The notes under the pieces: model-generated
What the model was told of the DNA's origin: nothing
The model's input: only the letters and a program-made list of their open reading frames with translations
Database searches by the model: none
Position numbers and translations under genes: made by a program
In this document: positions 49,042-57,239 of the stretch, in pieces
How positions within the stretch are numbered: the first letter of the stretch is position 1
How the letters are laid out: each line of letters starts with the position of its first letter
Origin: Galactobacter caseinivorans
Lineage (GTDB): Bacteria > Actinomycetota > Actinomycetes > Actinomycetales > Micrococcaceae
Length of the DNA: 64,000 nucleotides
Assembly (NCBI RefSeq): GCF_003640665.1
Contig: NZ_QQXL01000003.1
Span: 310,001 to 374,000 of the forward strand
Direction: 5' to 3'

Positions 49042-50028
49042 ATGACGGATCCGACCAGCAGGGCGCTGCAGCTCTTAGGCCTGATGCAGGCGCGCGCGGT
49101 GTGGAGCGGGCCGGAACTGGCCCAGAAACTGGGCGTGAGCACGCGAACGGTACGCCGCGACGTCGAGCGCCTGCGCAGCCTGGGGTACACCGTGGAGTCT
49201 GACGCGGGGGCGGAGGGCGGCTATTCGCTGGGACGGGGGCAGGTGCTGCCGCCGCTGCTGTTGGATGAGCGCGAGGCCACGGCCGTGACACTGGCGCTGA
49301 GCATGGCCGCGCGCGGTCAACGCGGTGTGGATCCGGAGGCCGCACTGAGCGCCCTCGGCAAGATCGACGCCGTGATGCCAGGCGCCCTGCGCTTCCGCGT
49401 CAACGGCCTGCGCGCCGCCATGGATCTGGGGGAGGCGGACGCGCCGAGTGCTGATGCGGGCGCGCTGCTGGTGTGTGCAGACGCGATTCGCCGGACCGTC
49501 CGGTTGCGCTTTGACTACCGCGATCGGCACGGTGAGGAGAGTGCGCGGGAGGTGGAGCCGCACCGGCTCACGTCAACGGCCGGCGGGTGGCGGCTCACTG
49601 CCTTTGACCTGCACCGCAATGACTGGCGCACCTTTCGCCTGGACCGTCTGGATCAGGCGGCACCCACTACGTGGCAGTTCCGGCCACGCCCAGGGCTGCA
49701 AGAGGCGCTGGAACGGGCAAAACGCCCCGCCCCGCCTGCGGCCTGGAGGCACCAGATCCGGGTGCGGATCCACGCGCCGCTCGCCGCGGTGGAGCAGGAG
49801 CTTGGCCGGCGCGCCGGGCAGCTCAGCCCAGGCTGGGGAGAGGAGACGGAACTGCTCTCCGGCGCCACCGACGCGGTGGAGTCGGCGTGGTGGCTGGCCC
49901 GGATCCCCTTCCAGTACACGGTCCTGGGCGACGACGCGGTGCTGGCCGCCACGCGCGAGCTAGCGGATCGGGTGGGCCGGGCTGGGCGGGGAGAGTCCGC
50001 TGATCTCCCCGACGCGCCACGGTGGTGA
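49042..50028 (+). CDS. YafY/WYL-domain transcriptional regulator
   Basis: 328 residues. N-terminal HTH_11 domain (about 5-55, GPELAQKLGVSTRTVRRDVERLRSLGY) and a WYL domain (about 145-225, with the signature region GGWRLTAFDLHRNDWRTFRLDRL), then the WCX region to the C-terminus. ATG at 49042 starts just after the palindrome. Probably represses or activates the divergent DinB gene and itself. Confidence 0.87.
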   Translation: MTDPTSRALQLLGLMQARAVWSGPELAQKLGVSTRTVRRDVERLRSLGYTVESDAGAEGGYSLGRGQVLPPLLLDEREATAVTLALSMAARGQRGVDPEAALSALGKIDAVMPGALRFRVNGLRAAMDLGEADAPSADAGALLVCADAIRRTVRLRFDYRDRHGEESAREVEPHRLTSTAGGWRLTAFDLHRNDWRTFRLDRLDQAAPTTWQFRPRPGLQEALERAKRPAPPAAWRHQIRVRIHAPLAAVEQELGRRAGQLSPGWGEETELLSGATDAVESAWWLARIPFQYTVLGDDAVLAATRELADRVGRAGRGESADLPDAPRW

Positions 50029-50031
50029 GTG

Positions 50032-50853
50032 CTACTCCTTCGGGAAGCGTTCGTCGCGGGCATAGTCCGCCAAACGGAGGGTGAGTGCCGCGCGCACCTG
50101 AACCGGAGCGTCGTCGCCCACCAAGACCCGCAGCCGCTCGTCCTGCGGATCCGCCACGTGGGCAAGGATCGCGCTCGCCGCCTCCGCAGGCGAGGTGCCA
50201 CCGCTGGGCTCGCACTGGGGCCAGGGCACCTGCGCCGTCCCGAAGAGCTGGGTTCGCAGGGGATCGTAAGCAGAATCCGGGGAGCTGAACCGCATGCTGG
50301 AGCCGGCCCAGTCGGTATCGAGAGCACCGGGCTCAATGAGGGAGACGCGGAGGCCAAACTCCTTGACCTCCGCGGCCAGCGCCTCGCTGAACGCCTCCAG
50401 GCCCCATTTCGTGGAGTTGTAGAGACCCAGCGTCGGCATGGTGCCGACCGCCCCCACGGTGGAAATCTGCACGATGTGCCCCGCACCTTGGGCTCGCATG
50501 ATCGGGATTGCCGCCTGGCTGAGCCACAGCGGGCCCAGCAGGTTTGTGTCCACGATGGCCCGGGCCTCCTCCTCCGTGGCCTCCTCGATGGCGCCAATCA
50601 GCCCGTAGCCGGCGTTGTTCACGAGGACATCGAGGCGCCCGGACTCAGCGGCGGCCCGCTGCACCGCCGCGCGTGCGGCGTTCGGATCTCGCACGTCCAG
50701 CACCTGCACCGACAGCCGTTCGTGTGGAGGCAGTGAATGCTCGCCCCGCACCGTCGCGACCACGCGGTGTCCCGCCTCCAGCGCGGCCAGCGTGAGCGCG
50801 CGGCCCAGGCCGCGGTTGGCTCCGGTGATCATCCAAGTCTGGGGTGGTCTCAT
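50032..50853 (-). CDS. short-chain dehydrogenase/reductase
   Basis: 273 residues of the classical SDR family: nucleotide motif TGANRGLGRAL (residues about 10-20), NNAGYG near 80, catalytic Ser in QISTVGAVG and Tyr-Lys in YNSTKWGLEAF. Here YxxxK is intact (Y-N-S-T-K). Substrate unknown. It converges on the WYL gene with three bases between stops. Confidence 0.88.
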   Translation of the reverse strand: MRPPQTWMITGANRGLGRALTLAALEAGHRVVATVRGEHSLPPHERLSVQVLDVRDPNAARAAVQRAAAESGRLDVLVNNAGYGLIGAIEEATEEEARAIVDTNLLGPLWLSQAAIPIMRAQGAGHIVQISTVGAVGTMPTLGLYNSTKWGLEAFSEALAAEVKEFGLRVSLIEPGALDTDWAGSSMRFSSPDSAYDPLRTQLFGTAQVPWPQCEPSGGTSPAEAASAILAHVADPQDERLRVLVGDDAPVQVRAALTLRLADYARDERFPKE

Positions 50854-50976
50854 GTGTGCATCGTAGCGAAGCCGGTTTCGGAGGGTGGGCGCTCATGGGG
50901 GTACTCAGAGAGACTCCCTTGCGGGCCGCCAACGCCCTACCTTTGAGGACAAGCAGGTTCCGTCGGAAGGATCACC

Positions 50977-52101
50977 ATGGCAAGCATCGGCAGCAGGAAG
51001 GGCGCGCTTCGCCGCGGAGCCGCGGGACTAGCGGGGGTTGGGGTCGCGGCAGCGCTGTTGTCCGGGTGCGCAACGGCTCCGAAGCCGCAGGCCTCCGGCA
51101 GTCCGGGCTCGACGGCGGCGGGCTCGCCATCTGTCGGCGGCAGCTCCAGCGCTGGGAGTGTCAGCGACGTGGCGGTGGGGCTGGAGGCCCCCTGGTCCAT
51201 CGCGTTCCACGGCAAAACGGCGCTGGTGAGCGCGCGGGACTCTGGCAAGATCCTTGAACTCGTGGACGGCAAGGCGCGGGAGGTCGGTTCCATCGAGGGC
51301 TCGACGGCGGCCGGCGAGGGTGGGCTGCTGGGCATCGCGGTGTTCGAGGACTCTCTCTATGCCTACTTCACGGCCGGAGAAGAGAATCGCATTGAGCGCT
51401 TTGATCTCACCGGCGAGCCCGGCAACCTGGGCCTTGGCGAGACGGAGACCATCGTGGAGGATTTGCCTGCGGCGGGCGTCCACAACGGCGGCCGCATCGC
51501 GTTTGGGCCGGACAAGATGCTGTACGTGACGGTGGGGGACGCGGGGAACAGCTCCGATGCTCAGGAGCGAGAAAGCCTCTCCGGCAAAATTCTGCGCCTG
51601 ACCCCGGATGGAAAGGTTCCTCAGGACAATCCCTTTGAGGGCTCTCCGGTCTACAGCCTGGGGCATCGCAATCCCCAGGGATTGGCGTGGGCGGAGAACG
51701 GAACCATGTACGCGTCCGAGTTTGGGCAGAACACCTGGGACGAGCTCAATGTCATTAAGGCAGGCGCCAACTACGGCTGGCCGGAGGTGGAGGGCATCGC
51801 CAGCGACGAGCGCTATGAAAACCCGGTTCAGCAGTGGGCCCCGGAAGCTGCCAGCCCCAGCGGCATGGCCATAGCGGACGGGAGCATCTGGATCGCGAAT
51901 CTGCGCGGCGAGCGGCTGCGACAGGTCCCGCTGACAGACGCCGGCTCCTCGAGGGAGCACCTCGTGGGTCAGTACGGGCGCCTGCGAGACGTAGCCGTGG
52001 CTCCGGACGGATCGTTGTGGGTGCTGACAAACAACACGGACGGCCGTGGCCAAGCCGGGCCGGACGATGACCGCATCCTGCGGCTGACCCCGCCGGCGTG
52101 A
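50977..52101 (+). CDS. PQQ-dependent sugar dehydrogenase-type lipoprotein
   Basis: 374 residues. A lipoprotein signal peptide with a twin-Arg-like start (SRKGALRRGAAGLAG) ends at lipobox LLSGC (Cys about 29); a Ser/Gly linker follows. The rest is the soluble glucose/sorbosone dehydrogenase beta-propeller: GEGGLLGIAVFED, NGGRIAFGPDKMLYVTVGDAG, SLGHRNPQGLAW and GANYGWPEVEG. The binding histidine is in HNGGR. PQQ use is inferred from the family. Stands alone, downstream of a 120-bp gap. Confidence 0.88.
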   Translation: MASIGSRKGALRRGAAGLAGVGVAAALLSGCATAPKPQASGSPGSTAAGSPSVGGSSSAGSVSDVAVGLEAPWSIAFHGKTALVSARDSGKILELVDGKAREVGSIEGSTAAGEGGLLGIAVFEDSLYAYFTAGEENRIERFDLTGEPGNLGLGETETIVEDLPAAGVHNGGRIAFGPDKMLYVTVGDAGNSSDAQERESLSGKILRLTPDGKVPQDNPFEGSPVYSLGHRNPQGLAWAENGTMYASEFGQNTWDELNVIKAGANYGWPEVEGIASDERYENPVQQWAPEAASPSGMAIADGSIWIANLRGERLRQVPLTDAGSSREHLVGQYGRLRDVAVAPDGSLWVLTNNTDGRGQAGPDDDRILRLTPPA

Positions 52102-52104
52102 CCG

Positions 52105-52385
52105 GCGCGGCCAAGGCAACGGCCGCTCCACCCAGGGGTAGTGCCCGCAGTCCTTGATCATCTCAACGCTGCCCCGGCTGAACAGGGTGGCAAGCTCGCG
52201 AACAGGCCGATTCCCGGTCAGCAGGTCATTCGCGCCGACCCGCGCGTGGCGCCGCCAACTCCGCGATGTCGACGCCACTCCTGGTGAGCCACGTCGACGG
52301 GGGAGTGATGAGCCCCAGCCGGCGTACGGGCCCGCCGAGGGCGGCGTACGCCAGCGCGGCAGGAGCAGGATGGGGTAAAAAGTTC
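52105..52385 (-). pseudogene. alpha/beta-hydrolase fragment (prolyl-aminopeptidase-like)
   Basis: Two pieces of one alpha/beta hydrolase lie on the minus strand in different frames: AALAYAALGGPVRRLGLITPP (about 52370-52300) and, about 60 bases on, the C-terminal piece NDLLTGNRPVRELATLFS and MIKDCGHYPWVERP (about 52240-52115), which holds the catalytic-type His. The N-terminal half with the nucleophile is missing and the 5' side runs into the TetR gene. Confidence 0.6.
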
Positions 52386-52393
52386 CGTGCACC

Positions 52394-52975
52394 TTAGCTT
52401 GCCGGGGAGTCGGCGAGCAGCCGCGCAACCAACTGGTTCACGGCCTCATCCGTGGGGAGCCCCGTCTCAAGCGGAATAGTGAGGCGGTCCAGCATGAGGC
52501 CGTCGATCGCGTAGTGGAGCAGGGCAATCTCCGTCCGCCCGCCCGGCAGGCCCGCGCGCTCGTTGAACGCAACGTCCTCCTCGAACGCCCGCTGACGCCA
52601 AGCGCCGAGTACCGCCGCCACCGCCGGGCGTCGGGATGCCTCGAGGCGCAACTCGAAGAGCGCGATGGGCACGTGTGGATCCGTGCTGAGGCGGCCAACC
52701 AGGTCCCGCAGGTACTCGGTGAACGTCGCGCGGTCGGCTGGCTGCTGGCTACGTGCAGCCACGGTGGCCGGATCAGGTGTGAGGCGCTCCGAGATGCGGT
52801 CCACCAGCGCCGCGATCAGCTCGTCCCGCGTGGGGAAGTAGTTGGAGGCGGTGCCGCGGGGGGTGCCGGCAGCGGCGTCGACCGCTCGGTGCGTCAGTCC
52901 ACGCGCCCCGCTCTCCGCGAGCACCCGGATTCCCGCGTCCGCGAGCGTGGATCGTCTGCCGTCGTTTCTAGCCAT
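52394..52975 (-). CDS. TetR family transcriptional regulator
   Basis: 193 residues. HTH about residues 8-55 (STLADAGIRVLAESGARGLTHRAVDAAAGTPRGTASNYFPTRDEL as landmarks HRAVDAAAGTPRGTASNYF). The C-terminal domain is of the TetR_C group. ATG at 52975. Two palindromes in the 70-bp divergent gap, upstream of a DHFR-family gene, are its likely operators. Ligand unknown. Confidence 0.87.
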   Translation of the reverse strand: MARNDGRRSTLADAGIRVLAESGARGLTHRAVDAAAGTPRGTASNYFPTRDELIAALVDRISERLTPDPATVAARSQQPADRATFTEYLRDLVGRLSTDPHVPIALFELRLEASRRPAVAAVLGAWRQRAFEEDVAFNERAGLPGGRTEIALLHYAIDGLMLDRLTIPLETGLPTDEAVNQLVARLLADSPAS

Positions 52976-52996
52976 GGACCCGAGGCTACCTGAACC

Positions 52997-53034
52997 ACGA
53001 CATCTGTTGTAGTTTGAAGTACGACACCTGTTGT
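52997..53034. promoter_or_regulatory. twin TetR operators in the TetR/DHFR divergent region
   Basis: ACGACA-TC-TGTTGT (52997-53010) and ACGACA-CC-TGTTGT (53021-53034) are near-identical palindromes with centres 24 bases apart, between the two divergent starts. Confidence 0.65.
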
Positions 53035-53046
53035 GATGGGAGCATC

Positions 53047-53656
53047 ATGCGTGAACTGGTCTATTACGTCGCCGTCAGCCTTGATGGATTCATCGCCGAC
53101 CCGAGCGGGGGCTTTGAAGCCTTCCCAGTGGAGGGGGACCACATGGAAGCGGTGATGGGCGAGTACGCCGACGCGCTTCCGGGGCACGTGCTGTCCGCCC
53201 TGGGAATTGACCCTCCACGCACACGTTTCGACACCGTCATCATGGGGTGGAAGACGCTGACCCCGGCGCTCGATGTCGGGATCGCTAGCCCCTACCCGCA
53301 TCTGCACCAGATCGTGGCGAGCCGGCAGGCGCGCACGGTGGACCCTGCCATCTCCCTGACCCCTGACCCCTGATCCCGTCGCCACGGTGCGTGAGCTCAA
53401 GAGCCAAGACGCGCTGGACATGTGGCTCTGCGGCGGCGGGGACCTCGCTGGAGCCCTGTTGCCACAGATTGACCGGCTGGTCCTGAAGCGGAATCCGCTC
53501 GTCTTTGGCTCTGGCGTTCCGCTCTTTGGCGCCGCCCCGTTCGAGGCACGCGCGTTCACCCATACCCGGTCTCGGACCTTCGAATCCGGCGTGGTCATCG
53601 AGGAGTACGGGCGTGCCCTGGGTGCTCAGGAAGGCGACGAAGTGAGCGCCGTGTAG
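53047..53656 (+). pseudogene. dihydrofolate reductase (RibD C-terminal) family protein, frameshifted
   Basis: The first frame (ATG 53047 after GGGAG) gives ELVYYVAVSLDGFIADPSGG, FDTVIMGWKTL and reaches a stop at 53371. The second frame continues without loss from VRELKSQDALDMWLCGGGDLAGALLPQIDRL to the family-type end. The join lies in a tandem repeat of a 7-base unit at 53355-53375; removing one unit restores a single frame of about 200 residues reading SLTPDPVATVRELK. So the lesion is very recent, a sequencing error, or a phase-variable switch. Such RibD/DHFR-like reductases are common next to TetR genes; function unknown. Confidence 0.8.
53355..53375 (+). repeat. 7-bp tandem repeat causing the DHFR-family frameshift
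   Basis: CCTGACC occurs twice in a row followed by the near-copy CCTGATC. Loss of one unit brings the two halves of the gene into the same frame. Confidence 0.8.
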
Positions 53657-53690
53657 CTCTGCCCGTGGGGGCCCAACGAGGGCGAGCGGA

Positions 53691-53804
53691 CTATCGTCCT
53701 TCGCGAGAAGTGTTCGGCCTTCGCTGATCGTATTTCGGCCAGACCAGCGTCTCCAACCAGGAGACCTGCTCCTCGTTAGTCGGGTCGAGCTGGTTGAGGT
53801 CCAT
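53691..53804 (-). pseudogene. DUF2332-like gene remnant
   Basis: A 37-codon open stretch reads DLNQLDPTNEEQVSWLETLVWPKY, which resembles the DLNPLDP...W-L...LVWP signature of DUF2332 proteins, normally over 300 residues long. Nothing of the rest was found nearby. Recognition by eye only. Confidence 0.45.
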
Positions 53805-53862
53805 ACCGGCCCGCCACCGCTGGCCCTACCCCGTGGTGCTCGCCTCCTCTACGGTGGGGATC

Positions 53863-54117
53863 ATGCTTGAGATACGGCCGAACTGCGAGTGCTGCAACGG
53901 GGACCTTGCCCCGGACGCGGAGGCATACATCTGCACCTTTGAATGCACCTGGTGCCCCAGCTGCGTGGGGCGCTTCCCGGAGCGCGCATGCCCCAACTGC
54001 GGCGGAGACCTGCAACGCCGCCCCACACGCCCGCTTGCCGCACTGCGCTCGTCGCCGGCGAGTAAGCACCGTGTCCTGTCCGCGGATTGCCGTGATCGAT
54101 TCCCCGTTCGTGGCTGA
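53863..54117 (+). CDS. DUF1272 domain zinc-ribbon protein
   Basis: 84 residues. Four CxxC-like pairs (CECC, C-ECTWCPSC, CPNCGG) form the zinc-ribbon of DUF1272 (LEIRPNCECCNGDLAP). ATG at 53863. The C-terminal 20 residues after RRPTRPLAALRSSPASKHRV are variable. Function unknown. Its end overlaps the start region of the prolyl aminopeptidase-like gene. Confidence 0.8.
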   Translation: MLEIRPNCECCNGDLAPDAEAYICTFECTWCPSCVGRFPERACPNCGGDLQRRPTRPLAALRSSPASKHRVLSADCRDRFPVRG

Positions 54118-54889
54118 GACTCCCCGCCTGCAGGGCATGCTGGACGTCGGGGATGGGCAGTACATGTATTGGGAGGAATGGGGTGCGGCAGATGGCGTAC
54201 CGGCGTTGTACCTGCACGGTGGCCCGGGCGGCACGTTGGGAGCGAGCGGATACCGCGCGCGCTTTGACCTGACCCGAACCCGTGTCATTGGCTTTGAACA
54301 GCGCGGCTGTGGGCGTTCCACCCCGCATGCTTCTGAGCCGGAGACGTCGCTGGAGGCAAACACCACGGCGCATCTGATCCGTGACATTGAGGCTCTGCGC
54401 AGGGACCGAGGCGTACACGCATGGATCCTCAACGGGGTTTCGTGGGGGTCAACGCTGGCCCTTGCCTATGCACAAGCCCACCCACTGCGCGTGCTGTCCA
54501 TGGTTCTGGTTGCCGTCACAACGACGAGCAAGCAAGAGGTGGATTGGGTGACAGAGGGGGTGGGGTCGGTTTTCCCGGAGGCATCTTCGCGGCTGCTGAA
54601 CTCTGCTGACCCGGACGTTCGCGATGCCGCGTCTTGGGAGTGGGCGCTCTGGGAAGACACCCACGTGTCCATCGGGGCGGGCGGATTCTCCCGCGATCCC
54701 AGGTGGGAGAACGACGCCTATCGTCACGCGTTCGCGCGGCTCACCACGCACTATTGGGCGCACCTAGGCTTCAATTACGTCCCACTCGTCGAAAGCATGG
54801 AGACCATCAAGCATCTCCCCGGCACGCTGATTCATGGACGGCGCGACGTCTCTGGGCCCGCGCCAACGCGCGAATGCTCGCCGGGTTGA
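54110..54889 (+). pseudogene. prolyl aminopeptidase-like alpha/beta hydrolase, C-terminally truncated
   Basis: 259 residues against about 310-320 in the family. The oxyanion-hole motif LYLHGGPGGTLG, QRGCGRSTPHA and the nucleophile elbow NGVSWGSTLALAYA (GxSxG with Ser) are kept. After LIHGRRDVSGPA the frame changes: the alternative frame gives ARMLAGLTGE, so the last 50-60 residues with the catalytic histidine are lost. GTG starts at 54071, 54092 and 54110 are all possible; 54110 gives the most family-like N-terminus. Confidence 0.7.
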
Positions 54890-54925
54890 CCGGTGAAACG
54901 CCGTCCTCGGCTAGCTAGATCAGCT

Positions 54926-55360
54926 CTAGAGCAGGTCCGCTTCGAGCCCTTTGCTTCGCAGCGCTTCCAGGGTGGCTTCGTCCACGCCAAACAGCGTCAG
55001 GGACTGTAGGTTCGGGAAATGCTGGGTATCGCTGAAGTCGGTGATGACGAAGGTGTCGTCTTCGCCGTCCCACTGCGGCGTGATGGCCATGTACACCTTG
55101 TTGCCGCCGTCTTGGTAGAGCTCCTCCACCTTGTCCGCCAACTCGCGAGGGATCGGCAGCTTGTGGAAGTGCTCCAGCACTTCAGGGATGGGCTCATAGA
55201 TTCCGCCAGCGAAATCAAGCTCCCGCTCGACGTTCGCGGCCAGGAATTCCTGCAACTCAAACATGGGGGACAGCACACGCTGGTTATACATCAGCTCCTC
55301 GATGACCAGGAGCTTGAAGTTGGGATCCGCGAAGTCGATGTACTCAGAGTTCTCAGCCAT
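54926..55360 (-). CDS. hypothetical protein, DUF6892-like
   Basis: 144 residues, acidic, no signal peptide or membrane segment. The pattern DFADPNFKLLVIEELMYNQRVLSPMFELQEF then a C-terminal part ending in leucine-rich PNLQSLTLFGVDEATLEALRSKGLEADLL resembles proteins of the DUF6892 type; recognition is weak. The C-terminus has an LRR-like look. No clear functional neighbour. Confidence 0.55.
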   Translation of the reverse strand: MAENSEYIDFADPNFKLLVIEELMYNQRVLSPMFELQEFLAANVERELDFAGGIYEPIPEVLEHFHKLPIPRELADKVEELYQDGGNKVYMAITPQWDGEDDTFVITDFSDTQHFPNLQSLTLFGVDEATLEALRSKGLEADLL

Positions 55361-55444
55361 GGGGGCAAATATTCCTACCCTGCCTTGAAATTACCTGGGA
55401 CCGGGGCGGGGCGGGGCAGTCGCGGACGTGCCCACGGCCCCACG

Positions 55445-56473
55445 TCACTCCCCGCGCGGGCCAAAGAAGGGCACAGCAGGGGCGGTGAAGACGGTGCCCT
55501 GCCCGGCCTTGCTGAGCCCCACGATGCAAAACACGATGTGGAGCACGGAAAGCACCAGCCAGACCGTCAGCGGGATGCCGATGGGAAAAAACGTTTCACC
55601 GTACTCATCGTCGAGATGAAACAGCATCAAGAAATGCGCCGTGCCCAGAATGATCGTCAAGAGCAGGTAGGTCAGTCCCCAGCTGGCGGCATTGGCGCGG
55701 TTCTGCTCGCCGATGCGTGTGCTGCGGGCCTTGGTCCGGCCCAGAATGATCATGAGGGCTCCCGCAAACATCGCACTCAGGAAGGGGATCGGGAACAACG
55801 CCAGGAGACCCAGCCCCCAGGGAACCTGTCCGCTGGCGGGCCGCACCGACGGATAGCTGACCACGGCGGGAGCCTGGGGCCGCGCGGCCGGAGGCGGCGA
55901 CGGTTGCCAGTATTGCGTGGCAGCTGGGGCGGGCGGCGGATGGAGCGCAACCGGTGCGTAGTACAGGTTCCTGGCCCAGGACCCCGAGCCGGTCAACTCC
56001 GCCAGGTTCTCCGCGGATTGGGTCAGCGCGTACGTGAGGAGCGAATCCACTTCGTCCTCGGACGTGTACAGCAGTCGCTCGGCCTCTTCGCGCATCTCGG
56101 GGTGCGGGTTCTGGTCATCTGAGACACCCAGTTGGTGGATCTCGGCAACTTCCAAGAGCAGGTATCGACCGCGCCGCGAGGGATCGCTCAGTATCCCGCG
56201 CGCCTCGGCGATCTGCCGCTGCGTCTCCTCGTTTGCGGGCAGCTGCGCAAAGAGCCGCTCCAGGTTGGCCACGCCCTGGTCAAAGTCGCCAAGGATCGCC
56301 ACAGTCGGCGCGTTCCACGACGTGGAGGGAACCAGTCGCGGTGACCCGGTGATGAGGATCAGGTGCACCAGCGGTACGTCCCCTTTCCACTCGGACAACC
56401 CGCGGACCCTTGCCGAGGTGGCTGCCTCCCCGGGAATCTCGTCGACGACGTAGAGGTAGCTGCGATGTGCCAT
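55445..56473 (-). CDS. hypothetical membrane protein
   Basis: 342 residues. A soluble N-terminal domain (about 1-160, starting MAHRSYLYVVDEIPG) is followed by a Pro/Ala-rich linker (PPPAPAATQYWQPSPPPAARP) and a C-terminal membrane part with about four helices (about 215-320). The N-domain resembles proteins of unknown function found with immunity-type or DUF genes; not confidently assigned. Alone in the region. Confidence 0.6.
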   Translation of the reverse strand: MAHRSYLYVVDEIPGEAATSARVRGLSEWKGDVPLVHLILITGSPRLVPSTSWNAPTVAILGDFDQGVANLERLFAQLPANEETQRQIAEARGILSDPSRRGRYLLLEVAEIHQLGVSDDQNPHPEMREEAERLLYTSEDEVDSLLTYALTQSAENLAELTGSGSWARNLYYAPVALHPPPAPAATQYWQPSPPPAARPQAPAVVSYPSVRPASGQVPWGLGLLALFPIPFLSAMFAGALMIILGRTKARSTRIGEQNRANAASWGLTYLLLTIILGTAHFLMLFHLDDEYGETFFPIGIPLTVWLVLSVLHIVFCIVGLSKAGQGTVFTAPAVPFFGPRGE

Positions 56474-56524
56474 GCCAGCACTCTAGGGCCGCTCGAGCGC
56501 CGCCGATACCCCAGGGGGCGAGCA

Positions 56525-56608
56525 TTTCAGGCGTCCTGCGCGGGCGACGCCGCCGCTGACGCCGGCTGAGCGGTAGGCGACCGTTTCAGGCGTCCTGCGC
56601 GGGCGACG
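56525..56608. repeat. 25-bp direct repeat at the end of the methyltransferase gene
   Basis: TTTCAGGCGTCCTGCGCGGG and the next five bases occur at 56525-56549 and again at 56584-56608; the second copy covers the 3' end of the methyltransferase gene. Confidence 0.7.
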
Positions 56609-57239
56609 TCGGGCCCTCTTCGCTGGGTCGTGTCCAGATCAACGCATAGCGCCAGAGCGGTAGCCGGGTCCACGTGGCCGTCGGCATGACCCGGGCCGCG
56701 CTGCGCCGGACGTCGCTGTAGCTGTGGGCTGGCGGCATGGTCGCGGCGGAGTGCTCCCAGAGCCTGCGCGTTCGAGCGAGGTGCCTGTGCTGAACGAGTC
56801 CCGCTAGGTCATACAGCCAATCGCTCGGTCGCGTTGACCTGGCTAGACCCACGATCGCGACTACGCCGCCGGGTGCGGTGAGTTCCGCGAGGCGGGCCAG
56901 CGCCACCTCGAGGTGGGGCAGGTGATGAAGGGTGGCCACCGAGGCCACCACGTCGAAAGATGCCGGCTCGAAGGGATGGGTCAGCACATCGCCTTGAACC
57001 CACTCGACTTCCACGTTCTGGCGACGGGCGGATTCGAGTACCACCGGATCGGGATCGATCCCGGTCACGGTGGGCACGATTCTTCGCAGCTCGGCCGCCA
57101 GGAGGCCGTCGCCCGTCCCCACATCGAGTGCGGTACGGGCCCCGGTGGGAACCGCATCGAGAATGCGCTGGTGGTAGTGGATGTTGTGATTCCAGCGGGC
57201 TCGGTGGTCAGTTCTTGCGCGCCAAGAGTGCCCGCTCAT
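56586..57239 (-). CDS. class I SAM-dependent methyltransferase
   Basis: 217 residues. SAM motifs: I TALDVGTGDGLLAAEL (about 36-51), post-I GIDPDPVVLE, and FDVVASVATLHHLPHLEVAL with the acidic and aromatic loop of UbiE/Methyltransf_11-type enzymes. ATG at 57239 is preferred because the longer frame upstream overlaps the serine hydrolase gene. Start overlaps the hydrolase stop by four bases, so the two are co-translated. Substrate unknown. Confidence 0.85.
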   Translation of the reverse strand: MSGHSWRARTDHRARWNHNIHYHQRILDAVPTGARTALDVGTGDGLLAAELRRIVPTVTGIDPDPVVLESARRQNVEVEWVQGDVLTHPFEPASFDVVASVATLHHLPHLEVALARLAELTAPGGVVAIVGLARSTRPSDWLYDLAGLVQHRHLARTRRLWEHSAATMPPAHSYSDVRRSAARVMPTATWTRLPLWRYALIWTRPSEEGPTSPAQDA

